A DNA stretch of 64,000 nt from Microbacterium sp. PM5 (GCF_003293595.1 NZ_CP022162.1:404346-468345); one strand, 5' to 3'. Positions 8,103 through 15,821 are shown, counted from the stretch's first letter. Translations and numbers: made by a program. Notes: a model not told the origin generated them from the letters alone.

Positions 8103-8489
8103 TCAACTCAGTGCCTTCGCGATGGTGTGTGGGCTGAAGCCGAGCGTGCGGGCGATGCTATGTGGGGTCTCGCCTGCTTGAGCCGCTTCGCGGGCGAGTT
8201 CGATGTCGCGGTCGGTCATTCTTCTGACTGTGGCGAAGCCCGCATTGGTGATGTACTTGCCCGCGGTCTGTCGTGTGATCCTCAGCGCTTTCGCTGCGGC
8301 GGTGACGCTCCGATTCTCGATGTAGTGAGCGATCAGCGTCTCCACCTCTTCGGGTCGAAGCCGTCGCGCTGTTCGCGGCTTGGTTGCCGCAACGGTGGGG
8401 CGGCTTGCGTGCCCGGCTTTCGCCAGGAGCTCAGCGGGACGGAGCGTGGCGGGGGATTGTTTGGAGTAGACGTGCAGTAGGTCCACCAC
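8103..8489 (-). CDS. double helix-turn-helix DNA-binding protein
   Basis: 128 residues from tandem GTG codons at 8489/8486, with GGGAGAG about 9 bases upstream. Two HTH units are visible: residues about 45-85 (V-T-A-A-A-K-A-L-R-I-T-R-Q-T-A-G-K-Y) and about 92-127 (E-T-P-H-S-I-A-R-T-L-G-F-S-P-H-T-I-A-K-A-L). The second resembles the C-terminal HTH of serine recombinases of the Hin/resolvase type, but there is no catalytic domain, so this is either a stand-alone regulator or the DNA-binding remnant of a recombinase. It lies near the right edge of the accessory region. Confidence 0.6.
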   Translation of the reverse strand: MVDLLHVYSKQSPATLRPAELLAKAGHASRPTVAATKPRTARRLRPEEVETLIAHYIENRSVTAAAKALRITRQTAGKYITNAGFATVRRMTDRDIELAREAAQAGETPHSIARTLGFSPHTIAKALS

Positions 8490-8492
8490 AGA

Positions 8493-8520
8493 CGGCGTCT
8501 CTCCCGCAGGAGAGGCGCCG
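8493..8520. terminator. strong hairpin between small ORF and HTH gene
   Basis: A 12-bp stem with one G-T pair (CGGCGTCTCTCC with GGAGAGGCGCCG) and a four-base loop. It lies just upstream of the HTH start on the minus strand and has no T-run on either side, so it may be an attenuating hairpin or an operator rather than a classical terminator. Confidence 0.45.
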
Positions 8521-8547
8521 TTCCTCGTTGGTGGTCGCGTGCGGCTC

Positions 8548-8691
8548 TCAGAAGTCGAACCCCGCCGCGCCGGTGGTCAGGATCCGGGTGCCCTCGCCGA
8601 TGACGCGGATCAGAATGAAGATTCCGGTGCCGGCGGCGATGAGGCCGACTGCTCCCACCCACCAGGGGCCGGACTGGCTGAACAGTAACAC
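8548..8691 (-). CDS. small membrane protein, 47 aa
   Basis: Starts at GTG 8691 with GAGGTG 8 bases upstream. The product has one hydrophobic helix (W-W-V-G-A-V-G-L-I-A-A-G-T-G-I-F-I-L-I) followed by a short polar tail. Codon choice is coding-like, but the ORF is short and no homolog is recognised. It lies 58 bases upstream of the HTH gene on the same strand. The much longer open frame continuing upstream through 10674 is only the antisense of the importer genes. Confidence 0.4.
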   Translation of the reverse strand: MLLFSQSGPWWVGAVGLIAAGTGIFILIRVIGEGTRILTTGAAGFDF

Positions 8692-8722
8692 CCGTGAAAC
8701 ACCTCGACGCGATTCACGAAAT

Positions 8723-8738
8723 GTAAAAGCTTTACGTT
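8723..8738 (+). promoter_or_regulatory. LacI-type operator and -10 element before the importer operon
   Basis: GTAAA-AGC-TTTAC (8723-8735) is a perfect 5-bp inverted repeat in an A/T-rich patch that stands out from its surroundings. It overlaps a -10-like TACGTT (8733-8738) 34 bases before the GTG at 8773. A second inverted repeat, CGTGAA/TTCACG (8693-8698/8713-8718), lies just upstream. The LacI gene at the end of the operon (14020-15060) is the natural candidate to bind here; this is inference. Confidence 0.45.
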
Positions 8739-8772
8739 TGGGGCGTCCCGCGAACGAGATGGAGGTCTCACA

Positions 8773-9915
8773 GTGACGAACCCGACTCCGCGCGCCGCAT
8801 CCGATATGGCGCACAGCTCCTCCCGCTCCACACGCTCCGCCCGCTTCACCCGTCGTACTCGCCTCACCACCGCCCTGGCAGCCGCGGTCACCGCAGCCGT
8901 CCTGCTCTCCGGCTGCGCGAGCACGCCGGCGGCATCCACCAGCTCCGCCGGAACCGCCGACTTCGGCACCGGCGGGGTCGCCCTCAGCTGGATCAAGAAC
9001 TACGAGTTCGCCGGCTACTACTACGCCGACAAGAACGGCGACTACACCAAGAACGGCTTCTCGTCGGTCGACATCATCGCCGGCGGCGGCACCACGAACC
9101 CGTGGGACACCGTGCTGGCAGGCAACGCCACCATCGGGCTCGCCTCCGACCTCACCGGCATCACCGGCGCCATCCAGGGGGGTGCGCCGCTGAAGATCAT
9201 CGGCGCCCAGTTCGTGAAGAGCCCGGTCGGTTTCGTGTCGCTCAAAGCCAACCCCATCGCCTCGGTCGCGGACCTCAAGGGCAAGAAGATCGGCGTCGAC
9301 GCGGGTGGCAAGCTCGCGGTCGAGGCGGTGCTGGCGGCCAACAAGCTGCCCGCCGACACGGTGACCTTCGTCTCGGTTCCCAACGGCATCGATCCGCTCA
9401 TGAAGGGCGATGTCGACGCCCTCGTCGGCTTCCTGACGAACTACCCGATCGCGGTGAAGCAGGCCGGCGGCGACGTCGTCACCCTCAGCTTCAGCGACGC
9501 CGGCTACGCCCAGTTCGGCGACGCCGTCGTCGTGAGCGATGACATGCTCACCAACCACCGCGACGAGGTCAAGGCGATGATGAAGTCCGTCATCGAAGGC
9601 TGGAATGCCGCCCTCGCCGCCGGTCCTCAGGGCATCGCTGACATCGCGATGGAGTACGGCGGAAAGGACAACGACCTCGACGCCACACTCCAGCTGTCCA
9701 GTGCGACCGTGCTGCCGAGCTTCATGCTGACCAGCGACACCGTCAAGAACGGCATCTTCACGCTGACACCCGATCTGGTGACGCAGGCCGTCACCTCCCT
9801 CGGCGCCGCCGGCATCACCGCCGACGCGTCGCAGTTCGACACATCGCTGCTGAGCGAGCTGTACGCCGAGAACCCGGATCTGATCCCGGGCTTCAGCGTC
9901 CCCGCCGCCCCGTAG
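8773..9915 (+). CDS. NMT1/THI5-like ABC transporter substrate-binding lipoprotein
   Basis: 380 residues. GTG 8773 follows GGAGG (8761-8765). The N-terminus has an unusually long Arg-rich n-region, a hydrophobic core and the lipobox L-L-S-G-C with Cys48, so it is an exported lipoprotein. The mature part opens with W-I-K-N-Y-E-F-A-G-Y-Y-Y-A and has G-A-P-L-K-I-I-G and G-K-K-I-G-V-D-A-G-G, as in ThiY/SsuA-like proteins that bind pyrimidines, sulfonates and similar small molecules. It is the first gene of a seven-gene cluster with two permeases, an ATPase, FolE, a creatininase-family enzyme and a LacI regulator. A pyrimidine- or pterin-like ligand is inferred from those enzymes; no TPP riboswitch is seen upstream. 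Confidence 0.88.
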   Translation: MTNPTPRAASDMAHSSSRSTRSARFTRRTRLTTALAAAVTAAVLLSGCASTPAASTSSAGTADFGTGGVALSWIKNYEFAGYYYADKNGDYTKNGFSSVDIIAGGGTTNPWDTVLAGNATIGLASDLTGITGAIQGGAPLKIIGAQFVKSPVGFVSLKANPIASVADLKGKKIGVDAGGKLAVEAVLAANKLPADTVTFVSVPNGIDPLMKGDVDALVGFLTNYPIAVKQAGGDVVTLSFSDAGYAQFGDAVVVSDDMLTNHRDEVKAMMKSVIEGWNAALAAGPQGIADIAMEYGGKDNDLDATLQLSSATVLPSFMLTSDTVKNGIFTLTPDLVTQAVTSLGAAGITADASQFDTSLLSELYAENPDLIPGFSVPAAP

Positions 9916-9926
9916 CGGTGACATCG

Positions 9927-9965
9927 ACGGATGCCGGGGCGACCCGAACGCGCCCCGGCATCCGT
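9927..9965 (+). terminator. intra-operon hairpin after the substrate-binding gene
   Basis: A perfect 15-bp stem (ACGGATGCCGGGGCG 9927-9941 with its complement 9951-9965) and 9-base loop, 11 bases after the stop of the binding protein and before the first permease. Such hairpins commonly stabilise the binding-protein message or cause partial termination, giving more binding protein than permease. Confidence 0.7.
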
Positions 9966-10006
9966 GCCTCACTCCTTCCCCTTCCCTTCTCGCGACAGGA
10001 GATGAC

Positions 10007-10837
10007 ATGACCGCTCCGTCCCTCCGACTCGCGCGGCCCTCCCGCCCCGCCGCGACGGCCGCGCTCACCGTTGTCGTCGCGATCGTCGTGGTCGTCGCGG
10101 CCTGGCACGTCGTCGCCGTCACCTTCTTCACACGCGAGAACGGCACGCCCGGCGCGATCCCGCCGCCGGTCGCCGTGCTGGCGCGTGTCGCGCAGAACCT
10201 GACGGATGCCGGGTACTGGTCGGGTCTGGCCGCGACCGCCGGTGCCGCCCTGACCGGGTACGCGATCGCCGTCGTCATCGCGCTCGTGCTCGGCACGGCC
10301 GTCATTCTCATCCCTGCCCTCGAGGCCTTCGCGACCCAGCTCGGCATCATCGCGGCATGCATCCCCGTCGCCGCCGTCAGCCCCATCGTCGTGATCATGT
10401 CGCCGTCGGGATCGCGGGCGGTCAGCGTCGTGCTGGCGGTGCTCGCCGTGATCTTCCCCATGATCATCGGCGTGCTGCTCGGCCTCCGTGCCGCCAGTCC
10501 CACCCAACTCGACCTCGTGCACGTGTACGGAGGCACCGAGCTGACGGCGATCCGCCGGGTGCGGCTGATCAGTGCGCTGCCGGCCCTGCTGACGGCGCTG
10601 AAGATCGGCGCGCCGGCGGCGTTTCTCGGAGCGATGACCGGCGAGTTCTTCGCCGTCGGCGTCGACGCCGGCATGGGGCGCCTCCTGATCTCCCAGCAGT
10701 ACGTCGGCGACTACGCCGGTATGTGGGCCATCGCCGTCCTCGCCGCCGGCGTCTCCGCCCTCGGGTACGCCCTGCTTGCCGCCGTCGCCGCGGTGATCGC
10801 GCCGTGGACCCGCCACCTCGGGGGAGGAGCACGATGA
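10007..10837 (+). CDS. ABC transporter permease (importer subunit 1)
   Basis: 276 residues with about six membrane helices and the inner-membrane importer (BPD_transp_1) pattern; the coupling-helix region contains D-L-V-H-V-Y-G-G followed by a leucine/arginine stretch ending S-A-L-P-A-L. GGAGATGAC precedes the ATG. The stop overlaps the start of the second permease (ATGA), so the two half-channels are translated together. A Thi/Ssu/Tau-type heterodimeric permease is likely. Substrate as discussed for the binding protein. Confidence 0.85.
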   Translation: MTAPSLRLARPSRPAATAALTVVVAIVVVVAAWHVVAVTFFTRENGTPGAIPPPVAVLARVAQNLTDAGYWSGLAATAGAALTGYAIAVVIALVLGTAVILIPALEAFATQLGIIAACIPVAAVSPIVVIMSPSGSRAVSVVLAVLAVIFPMIIGVLLGLRAASPTQLDLVHVYGGTELTAIRRVRLISALPALLTALKIGAPAAFLGAMTGEFFAVGVDAGMGRLLISQQYVGDYAGMWAIAVLAAGVSALGYALLAAVAAVIAPWTRHLGGGAR

Positions 10838-11664
10838 CCCGACTGCGCCCGGTTGCGGCATCCGTTCTCACCACCCTGGCCACCCTCGTCGTCCTGCTCG
10901 TCGCGTGGCAGCTCACCGTGTCGCTCAGCCATGTCAGCCCGTATCTGACCAAGACGCCCCTCGACGTCGTGGACTACCTCTTCGTCGACGGTCGCTTCAA
11001 GCCCACCGCGGCCGCCGATCGACGCGCCGCACTCGTGCCGATGATCGGCGTGACGCTGATGCACGCGGGCGTCGGTCTCGCCTGCGGCGTCACGCTCGCC
11101 CTCGCCGGCTCGATCGCGATGTCGCTCTCGCGCGGCCTTCGCACCACGTTCCTGCCGATCGCGCTCGTGCTGCAGACCGTCCCGCTCATCGCCATGGCCC
11201 CGGTCATCTACGCCGTCTTCGGGGCGGGAATCGTCACGGCGGCGGTCATCGCCGCCATCGTCACCTTCTTCCCGCTGCTGATGAACGTCACGACCGGCCT
11301 CGCCTCCGCCTCGCCCGAAACGGTCGATCTCGTGCACGCCTACGGCGGTGGCCGGCGCACCCTCCTGTGGCGGGTGCAGCTGCCGAGCGCCCTGCCCTTC
11401 CTGTTCGCCGGCCTGAAGATCGCCGCGCCGGCGACGATCTCGGCCGCGACCCTCTACGAATTCCTGTTCTCGTTCGAGGGACTCGGCGCGAACCTCCTCA
11501 CCAGCAAGTCCTACTCCGACTACGGGCTGCTCTGGACCCTCGTCGTCGTGACGATCGCCCTCGCGCTCGCCGCGTACGCGGTCGTCGCCCTCGCCGAGCG
11601 GCTCGTGCTGTCGGGTCGCTTTCCCCCACCGTCCGCCGTCATCCGTCGAGGAGCCCCGTCATGA
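10834..11664 (+). CDS. ABC transporter permease (importer subunit 2)
   Basis: 276 residues from ATG 10834, chosen because GGGGAGGAG lies just upstream and the ATG overlaps the previous stop; the frame is open much further upstream without meaning. About six membrane helices, with the coupling motif D-L-V-H-A-Y-G-G-G-R-R-T-L-L-W-R near residue 165. It is a paralogue of the preceding permease, consistent with a heterodimer. Its stop overlaps the ATPase start. Confidence 0.87.
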   Translation: MTRLRPVAASVLTTLATLVVLLVAWQLTVSLSHVSPYLTKTPLDVVDYLFVDGRFKPTAAADRRAALVPMIGVTLMHAGVGLACGVTLALAGSIAMSLSRGLRTTFLPIALVLQTVPLIAMAPVIYAVFGAGIVTAAVIAAIVTFFPLLMNVTTGLASASPETVDLVHAYGGGRRTLLWRVQLPSALPFLFAGLKIAAPATISAATLYEFLFSFEGLGANLLTSKSYSDYGLLWTLVVVTIALALAAYAVVALAERLVLSGRFPPPSAVIRRGAPS

Positions 11665-12473
11665 TCAGAACGTCGTCCACGCGGCCCGCCCCGGTCGCGA
11701 CCGCCGAAGCGCTGCCGGCCGGCTCCGGCGTGCGCCTGCGAGGACTCACCCGCGAGTTCACGACCCGCACGGGAGTGGTCACCGCGGTCTCCGACGTCGA
11801 CCTCGACACGGCACGCGGCTCGTTCCTGTCGCTTCTCGGCCCGAGCGGCTGCGGCAAATCGACCATCCTGCGCATCCTCGCCGATCTCGACACCCCGACC
11901 GCCGGCGCGGCGCACGTCAACGGCATGACCCCCGCCGCACTCCGACAGGCGAAGCAGGTCGGCATCGCGTTCCAGGACCACGCCCTGCTGCCCTGGCGCA
12001 GCGTCGAGACCAATGTGCGCTTTCCCTTCGACGTCGCCGGCGTCGACGTCGACCGTGCGTGGATCGCCGAGCTGCTCGCGATGGTCGGGCTCACGGAGTT
12101 CGCCCGCGCCAAGCCGTGGCAGCTCTCCGGCGGGATGCGCCAGCGCGTCGCCATCGCCCGGGCCCTCGCCTTGCGCCCGAGCGTGCTCTTCCTGGACGAA
12201 CCCTTCGGCGCCCTCGACGACATGACCCGTCAGCGCCTCAACCTCGAGCTCCAGCGCCTGTGGAGCGAGCAGGGCGCCACGGCGGTCATGGTGACCCACG
12301 GCATCCACGAGGCCGTGCTGCTCTCCGACCACATCGCCGTCATGAGTCCTCGCCCCGGAACGATCAAAGAGGTCATCCACGTGGACCTTCCGCGTCCGCG
12401 CACGATCGACATGATGGCGACCCCCGAGTTCCACCACTACGTCGACCGGGCCACCGCCCTTCTGTTCCACTGA
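11661..12473 (+). CDS. ABC transporter ATP-binding protein
   Basis: 270 residues, cytoplasmic nucleotide-binding subunit of the NMT1-type importer. Walker A G-P-S-G-C-G-K-S-T near residue 62, Q-loop F-Q-D-H, signature L-S-G-G-M-R-Q-R near 156, Walker B V-L-F-L-D-E-P-F-G-A-L-D and switch histidine V-T-H-G are all intact. ATG 11661 overlaps the permease stop and has GAGGAG upstream. Closest in style to SsuB/TauB/ThiZ ATPases. Confidence 0.9.
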   Translation: MIRTSSTRPAPVATAEALPAGSGVRLRGLTREFTTRTGVVTAVSDVDLDTARGSFLSLLGPSGCGKSTILRILADLDTPTAGAAHVNGMTPAALRQAKQVGIAFQDHALLPWRSVETNVRFPFDVAGVDVDRAWIAELLAMVGLTEFARAKPWQLSGGMRQRVAIARALALRPSVLFLDEPFGALDDMTRQRLNLELQRLWSEQGATAVMVTHGIHEAVLLSDHIAVMSPRPGTIKEVIHVDLPRPRTIDMMATPEFHHYVDRATALLFH

Positions 12474-12524
12474 CCGGTGCCCGCCGCATCCACCCTCCCC
12501 GCCGCAGCGAAAGTAGGCAGTTCC

Positions 12525-13127
12525 ATGGCTCTCACCCCCGTCGCCGCCACCGGCGCCCCCGCCGACCTCGACGCCGCCGAGCGTGCGTATCGCGCGTTCA
12601 TGATCGCCCTCGGCCTCGATGCCGATCACCCCACCATCGTCGACACGCCGCGCCGCGTGGCGCAGGCCGGTCTCGATCTGTTCAGCGGTCTGCACGGCGA
12701 CCCGATCCGCGCCCTCGGCGGCGGGGAGCCGATCGAAGGCGTCTACCCGGGGCCGGTCGTCGTGCGCGACATCCCCTACTCGTCGGTGTGCGAACACCAC
12801 ATGCTCCCGTTCAAGGGCGTCGTGTCGGTCGCCTACCTGCCCGACCGGATGCTCGCGGGCATCGGCGACTTCGACGCCATGATCCGCGTGCTGGCGGCGC
12901 GTCCCCAGATGCAGGAGCGACTGGCGGACCAGATCGCGCAGACCGTCGTCGACACGATCGGTGCGCGCGGCGTGCTGGTCGTGCTGTCGGCCGAGCAGGC
13001 GTGCATGTGGGCACGAGGCGAGCGGACGGTGGGCTCCGAGGCCTACTCGGTGTCGAGTCGCGGCGTCTACGACGACGACCCGGTGCAGCGGGCCGAGGCT
13101 CGCAGCCTGATCGGCCTGCACGGATGA
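12525..13127 (+). CDS. divergent GTP cyclohydrolase I-like protein (FolE family), catalytic His replaced
   Basis: 200 residues from ATG 12525 (an in-frame GTG at 12477 would add 16). The FolE zinc site is present: C89-E-H-H92 in V-C-E-H-H-M-L-P-F-K-G and C160 in A-C-M-W-A-R-G, followed by the G-S-E-A-Y-S-V-S-S-R-G strand. In canonical enzymes the residue two before the second Cys is the catalytic His (E. coli His179, pattern A-x-H-x-C); here the sequence is A-E-Q-A-C, so it is Gln158. In E. coli, changing His179 is reported to stop the reaction at the formamidopyrimidine intermediate. It sits between an importer and a creatininase-family hydrolase, whose start overlaps its stop. Probably a paralogue with altered product, not the housekeeping folate enzyme. 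Confidence 0.85.
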   Translation: MALTPVAATGAPADLDAAERAYRAFMIALGLDADHPTIVDTPRRVAQAGLDLFSGLHGDPIRALGGGEPIEGVYPGPVVVRDIPYSSVCEHHMLPFKGVVSVAYLPDRMLAGIGDFDAMIRVLAARPQMQERLADQIAQTVVDTIGARGVLVVLSAEQACMWARGERTVGSEAYSVSSRGVYDDDPVQRAEARSLIGLHG

Positions 13128-13930
13128 GCAGCCCGACCTGGGTCGACGTCGCCGCCCTCGCCGCGGCGGGCGGCATCGCCGTGCAGCCCATCGGCGCGAC
13201 CGAGCAGCACGGGCCGCACCTGCCGCTGAGCACCGACGCCGTCATCGCGACGGCGCTCGCCGACACCGCCCGGGACGTGCTCGCGGCGCGCGCCGCGTCG
13301 GGGATCGCCGGCGTACCGCCTCTGTGGATGCTGCCGCCGCTGGCGTACGGCACGTCTCCCGAGCACGCCTCGTTCGCGGGCACCGTGAGCCTGTCGTCCA
13401 CGACCCTGCGCGCGATCTGCCTCGACGTGGCGCGTTCGGTCGCGGCGGCGGGTGTGCGCACGCTCGTGTTCGTCAACGCGCACGGCGGAAACCCGGAACT
13501 GCTGCACGTCGTCGCGCGCGAGATCCGCGACCAGACCGGCGTCCTGGTCGTCGTCGTGCACGGGCCGGCGCTGCCGTTGCCGCCGGAGCTGACGGGGGCC
13601 GTGCCCCGCCCCGACGTCGACGTGCACGCCGGCTTCTACGAGACCAGCGTGCTGCTCGCCGTCGATCCCGCGTCCGTGCGCCTGCCGCTGGCCGCGCCCG
13701 ACGGGGTGCCCCGCACCGACGAGCTCGCTGCGGGCGCCCTGACGCCGCTGGTCGGTCCGTTCGCGGCGATCTCGCTGCCCTGGCGCACGGAGGACGTCTC
13801 AGCATCCGGCACCATCGGCGACCCGACGGGAGCCAACGCCGAGTGGGGACGGGCCGCCCTCCGGGCGCAGGCCGACGCGCTCGCCGATGTGCTGAGGGAG
13901 ATCGGCCGGCTGCGGTCGGAATTCTCATGA
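13124..13930 (+). CDS. creatininase-family amidohydrolase, possible formamidopyrimidine deformylase
   Basis: 268 residues from ATG 13124, overlapping the FolE-like stop. Creatininase-family metal motifs are intact: E-Q-H-G-P-H-L-P-L-S-T-D near residues 24-35, F-V-N-A-H-G-G-N near 116-123, and D-V-H-A-G-F-Y-E-T-S near 164-173. The family includes creatininase, the archaeal deformylase ArfB of riboflavin/F420 synthesis (acts on a formamidopyrimidine nucleotide) and the peptidase MftE. Coupling to a FolE variant predicted to make a formamidopyrimidine favours the ArfB-like role; that is inference. No cofactor-maturation genes that would suggest MftE lie nearby. Confidence 0.85.
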   Translation: MSSPTWVDVAALAAAGGIAVQPIGATEQHGPHLPLSTDAVIATALADTARDVLAARAASGIAGVPPLWMLPPLAYGTSPEHASFAGTVSLSSTTLRAICLDVARSVAAAGVRTLVFVNAHGGNPELLHVVAREIRDQTGVLVVVVHGPALPLPPELTGAVPRPDVDVHAGFYETSVLLAVDPASVRLPLAAPDGVPRTDELAAGALTPLVGPFAAISLPWRTEDVSASGTIGDPTGANAEWGRAALRAQADALADVLREIGRLRSEFS

Positions 13931-14019
13931 CGGGGCGAGACAGGACCGACTCCGGCCTCCTCTACACTCGTGACGGGTCGCGCGCCGACGCGGCCGACGC
14001 ACGCGCGGGAGGTCGGGCG

Positions 14020-15060
14020 ATGGAACGCAGTACGCCGACGGACGGCCCTGCGCGCACGCCGACCCTCCAAGAGGTGGCCACGGCGGCCGGCGTCTCGCTC
14101 GCGACGGCATCCAACGCCCTCAGCGGACGCCGCGGCGTCAGTGTCGCGCTGCGCGAGCGTGTGCTCGAAGCGGCCGCCGGACTCGGCTACTCCCGCGGCG
14201 GAGGTGCCCGCTCGCGCCCCCGCACCGATCGGGTCACCGTCGGCATCGTGCTGCCGGACGTGCGCAATCCCGCCTACGCCGAGCTGGCGCACGCGTTCGA
14301 GCAGGAGGGTACCGCGCGCGACTGGTCGATCGTGCTGGCCTCGTCGGGGTACGAGCCCGACCAGGAACTGGACGTCCTCGAAACGCTCGTGCAGACCGCC
14401 GACGGCATCATCGTCTCGCCCTCGCGTCCGCCGCGGTCGGGACTGCACCGCCTCGCCGCCTCGCCCGTGCCGATCGTCACCTGCGATGAGCCGGCCGACT
14501 CGCTGCTGATCGCCGGCTCGGTGCGCTCCGACAACTTCGGCGGCGGTCGTGCGGCGGCGCACCACCTCGTGGATGCCGGGGGCACACGATTCGGCCTCGT
14601 GGGCGGCCACGGCTACCTGCCCTCGACGCAGGAGCGCCGCGACGGCTTCCTCGCCGGGCTCGCAGATCGCGGGGTTCCCGCATCCGCCGTGACGATCGCG
14701 GGGTCGCTCTACGGCATGGACGGGGGACAAGCGGGTATGGCCGAGCTCCTGGAGGAGGCACCGGACGTCGACGCCGTCTTCGCCCTCAGCGACATGCAGG
14801 CGATCGGTGCGCTCTTCGAGGCGCAGCAGGCGGGCCGCTCGATCCCCGGCGATCTGCTGCTGTGCGGATACGACGGCATCGGGTGGACGCAGCGCCTGTC
14901 GCCCACCATCACCACCATCCGCCAGGACTGGCCGGGCATCGCGGCGCGCGCTCTGGAGCTGCTGGACGAAGCCATGAACGGCGCCGGCCCGGCCGGCTAC
15001 GGGTCTGCGCGGGTTCTCGCGGTCAGCCTCGTCGAGGGCGAGTCGACGCGCCGATCCTGA
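14020..15060 (+). CDS. LacI-family transcriptional regulator
   Basis: 346 residues from ATG 14020, chosen for GGGAGG 7 bases upstream; a longer start at 13927 overlaps the previous stop. The N-terminal HTH reads T-L-Q-E-V-A-T-A-A-G-V-S-L-A-T-A-S-N-A-L-S-G, followed by the hinge and a periplasmic-binding-like sensor domain from about residue 65 (V-G-I-V-L-P-D-V-R-N-P-A-Y). As last gene of the importer/FolE/creatininase cluster it probably represses it through the operator at 8723-8735. The ligand is unknown. Confidence 0.88.
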   Translation: MERSTPTDGPARTPTLQEVATAAGVSLATASNALSGRRGVSVALRERVLEAAAGLGYSRGGGARSRPRTDRVTVGIVLPDVRNPAYAELAHAFEQEGTARDWSIVLASSGYEPDQELDVLETLVQTADGIIVSPSRPPRSGLHRLAASPVPIVTCDEPADSLLIAGSVRSDNFGGGRAAAHHLVDAGGTRFGLVGGHGYLPSTQERRDGFLAGLADRGVPASAVTIAGSLYGMDGGQAGMAELLEEAPDVDAVFALSDMQAIGALFEAQQAGRSIPGDLLLCGYDGIGWTQRLSPTITTIRQDWPGIAARALELLDEAMNGAGPAGYGSARVLAVSLVEGESTRRS

Positions 15061-15061
15061 G

Positions 15062-15097
15062 CGCGGCCGCCCTGCCGGTGATCGGCGCGGCCGCTCG
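15062..15097 (+). terminator. possible terminator hairpin after the LacI gene
   Basis: GAGCGCGGCCGC and GCGGCCGCTC can pair with a two-base bulge over a loop of about 14 bases, directly after the stop. No T-run follows; weak call. Confidence 0.35.
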
Positions 15098-15134
15098 ATC
15101 GCGTCGAGCGTGCACCCGCGGCCGCCGGAGTGCG

Positions 15135-15140
15135 TAAGAT
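15135..15140 (+). promoter_or_regulatory. possible -10 element of the FMN reductase gene
   Basis: TAAGAT, 36 bases before ATG 15177, with GGAGG (15161-15165) between them. The -35 region is poor. Confidence 0.3.
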
Positions 15141-15176
15141 GTATGCATCTGAATCCAACTTGGAGGCATCACCCGC

Positions 15177-15743
15177 ATGACCACGTACAACGTCGGCATC
15201 ATCATCGGCAGCATCTCGTCGACCTCGATCAACCGTCGCCTCGCGAACGCTCTGGTTCGCCTTGCGCCGCAGGCCGACCTCACCCTCACCGAGCTGCCCA
15301 TCGCCGCTCTGCCGTTCTACTCCGCTGACAACGACGGTGCCATCCCCGCCGAGGCCGCTGCGTTCAAGTCCTCGATCGAGTCGTCGGACGCCGTCATCAT
15401 CGTGACCCCCGAGTACAACCGCTCAGTGCCCGGTGTGCTGAAGAACGCGCTCGACACGGCGAGCCGTCCGTGGGGACAGAACAGCTTCGCCGGCAAGCCG
15501 TCGGCCGTCATCGGCGCCTCCATCGGCGCGATCGGCACCGCGGTCGCCCAGCAGCACCTGCGCTCGATCCTGTCGTTCCTCGCCTCGCCCGAGCTGTCGC
15601 AGCCCGAGGCGTACATCCACCTGCGCGACGGTCTCATCACCGATGACGGCGAGGTCACCGACGAGTCGACCGCCGAGTTCCTCGTCTCGTGGCTGAAGGC
15701 CGTGCACACCCACGTCGCGAAGTCGCTCAGCTCCGCCGAGTGA
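15177..15743 (+). CDS. NAD(P)H-dependent FMN reductase
   Basis: 188 residues of flavodoxin-like fold. The FMN phosphate loop is G-S-I-S-S-T-S-I-N-R-R near residues 11-21 and the second signature is P-E-Y-N-R-S-V-P-G-V-L-K-N-A-L-D near 79-94, both typical of NADPH-dependent FMN/azo/chromate reductases. GGAGG lies 12 bases before the ATG. Monocistronic: it is followed by a strong bidirectional terminator. Cytoplasmic; its physiological acceptor cannot be read from sequence. Confidence 0.88.
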   Translation: MTTYNVGIIIGSISSTSINRRLANALVRLAPQADLTLTELPIAALPFYSADNDGAIPAEAAAFKSSIESSDAVIIVTPEYNRSVPGVLKNALDTASRPWGQNSFAGKPSAVIGASIGAIGTAVAQQHLRSILSFLASPELSQPEAYIHLRDGLITDDGEVTDESTAEFLVSWLKAVHTHVAKSLSSAE

Positions 15744-15759
15744 TCATCGCCGCTCGCTG

Positions 15760-15791
15760 AAGGGGTGCCCGCCGTCCGGCGGGCACCCCTT
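15760..15791. terminator. bidirectional rho-independent-type terminator
   Basis: A perfect 14-bp stem (AAGGGGTGCCCGCC with GGCGGGCACCCCTT) and four-base loop between the FMN reductase and the convergent UBP zinc-finger gene. Confidence 0.85.
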
Positions 15792-15821
15792 CGTCTGCAA
15801 CCGGCAACCAGAGGCGGCGCG

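Noticed and set aside
1..8700. Integrative element with integrase and att sites
   Set aside because: No integrase, transposase or tRNA-end repeats were found; the region is called accessory only by content and composition.
8691..8772. TPP riboswitch before the NMT1/THI5-type importer
   Set aside because: The expected CTGAGA-containing core is missing; an operator explains the A/T patch better.
8548..10674. 708-codon minus-strand open frame across the importer genes
   Set aside because: It is antisense to genes with clear families and Shine-Dalgarno sequences; its product is low-complexity Arg/Ala/Gly. Only the last 47 codons beyond the importer look protein-like.
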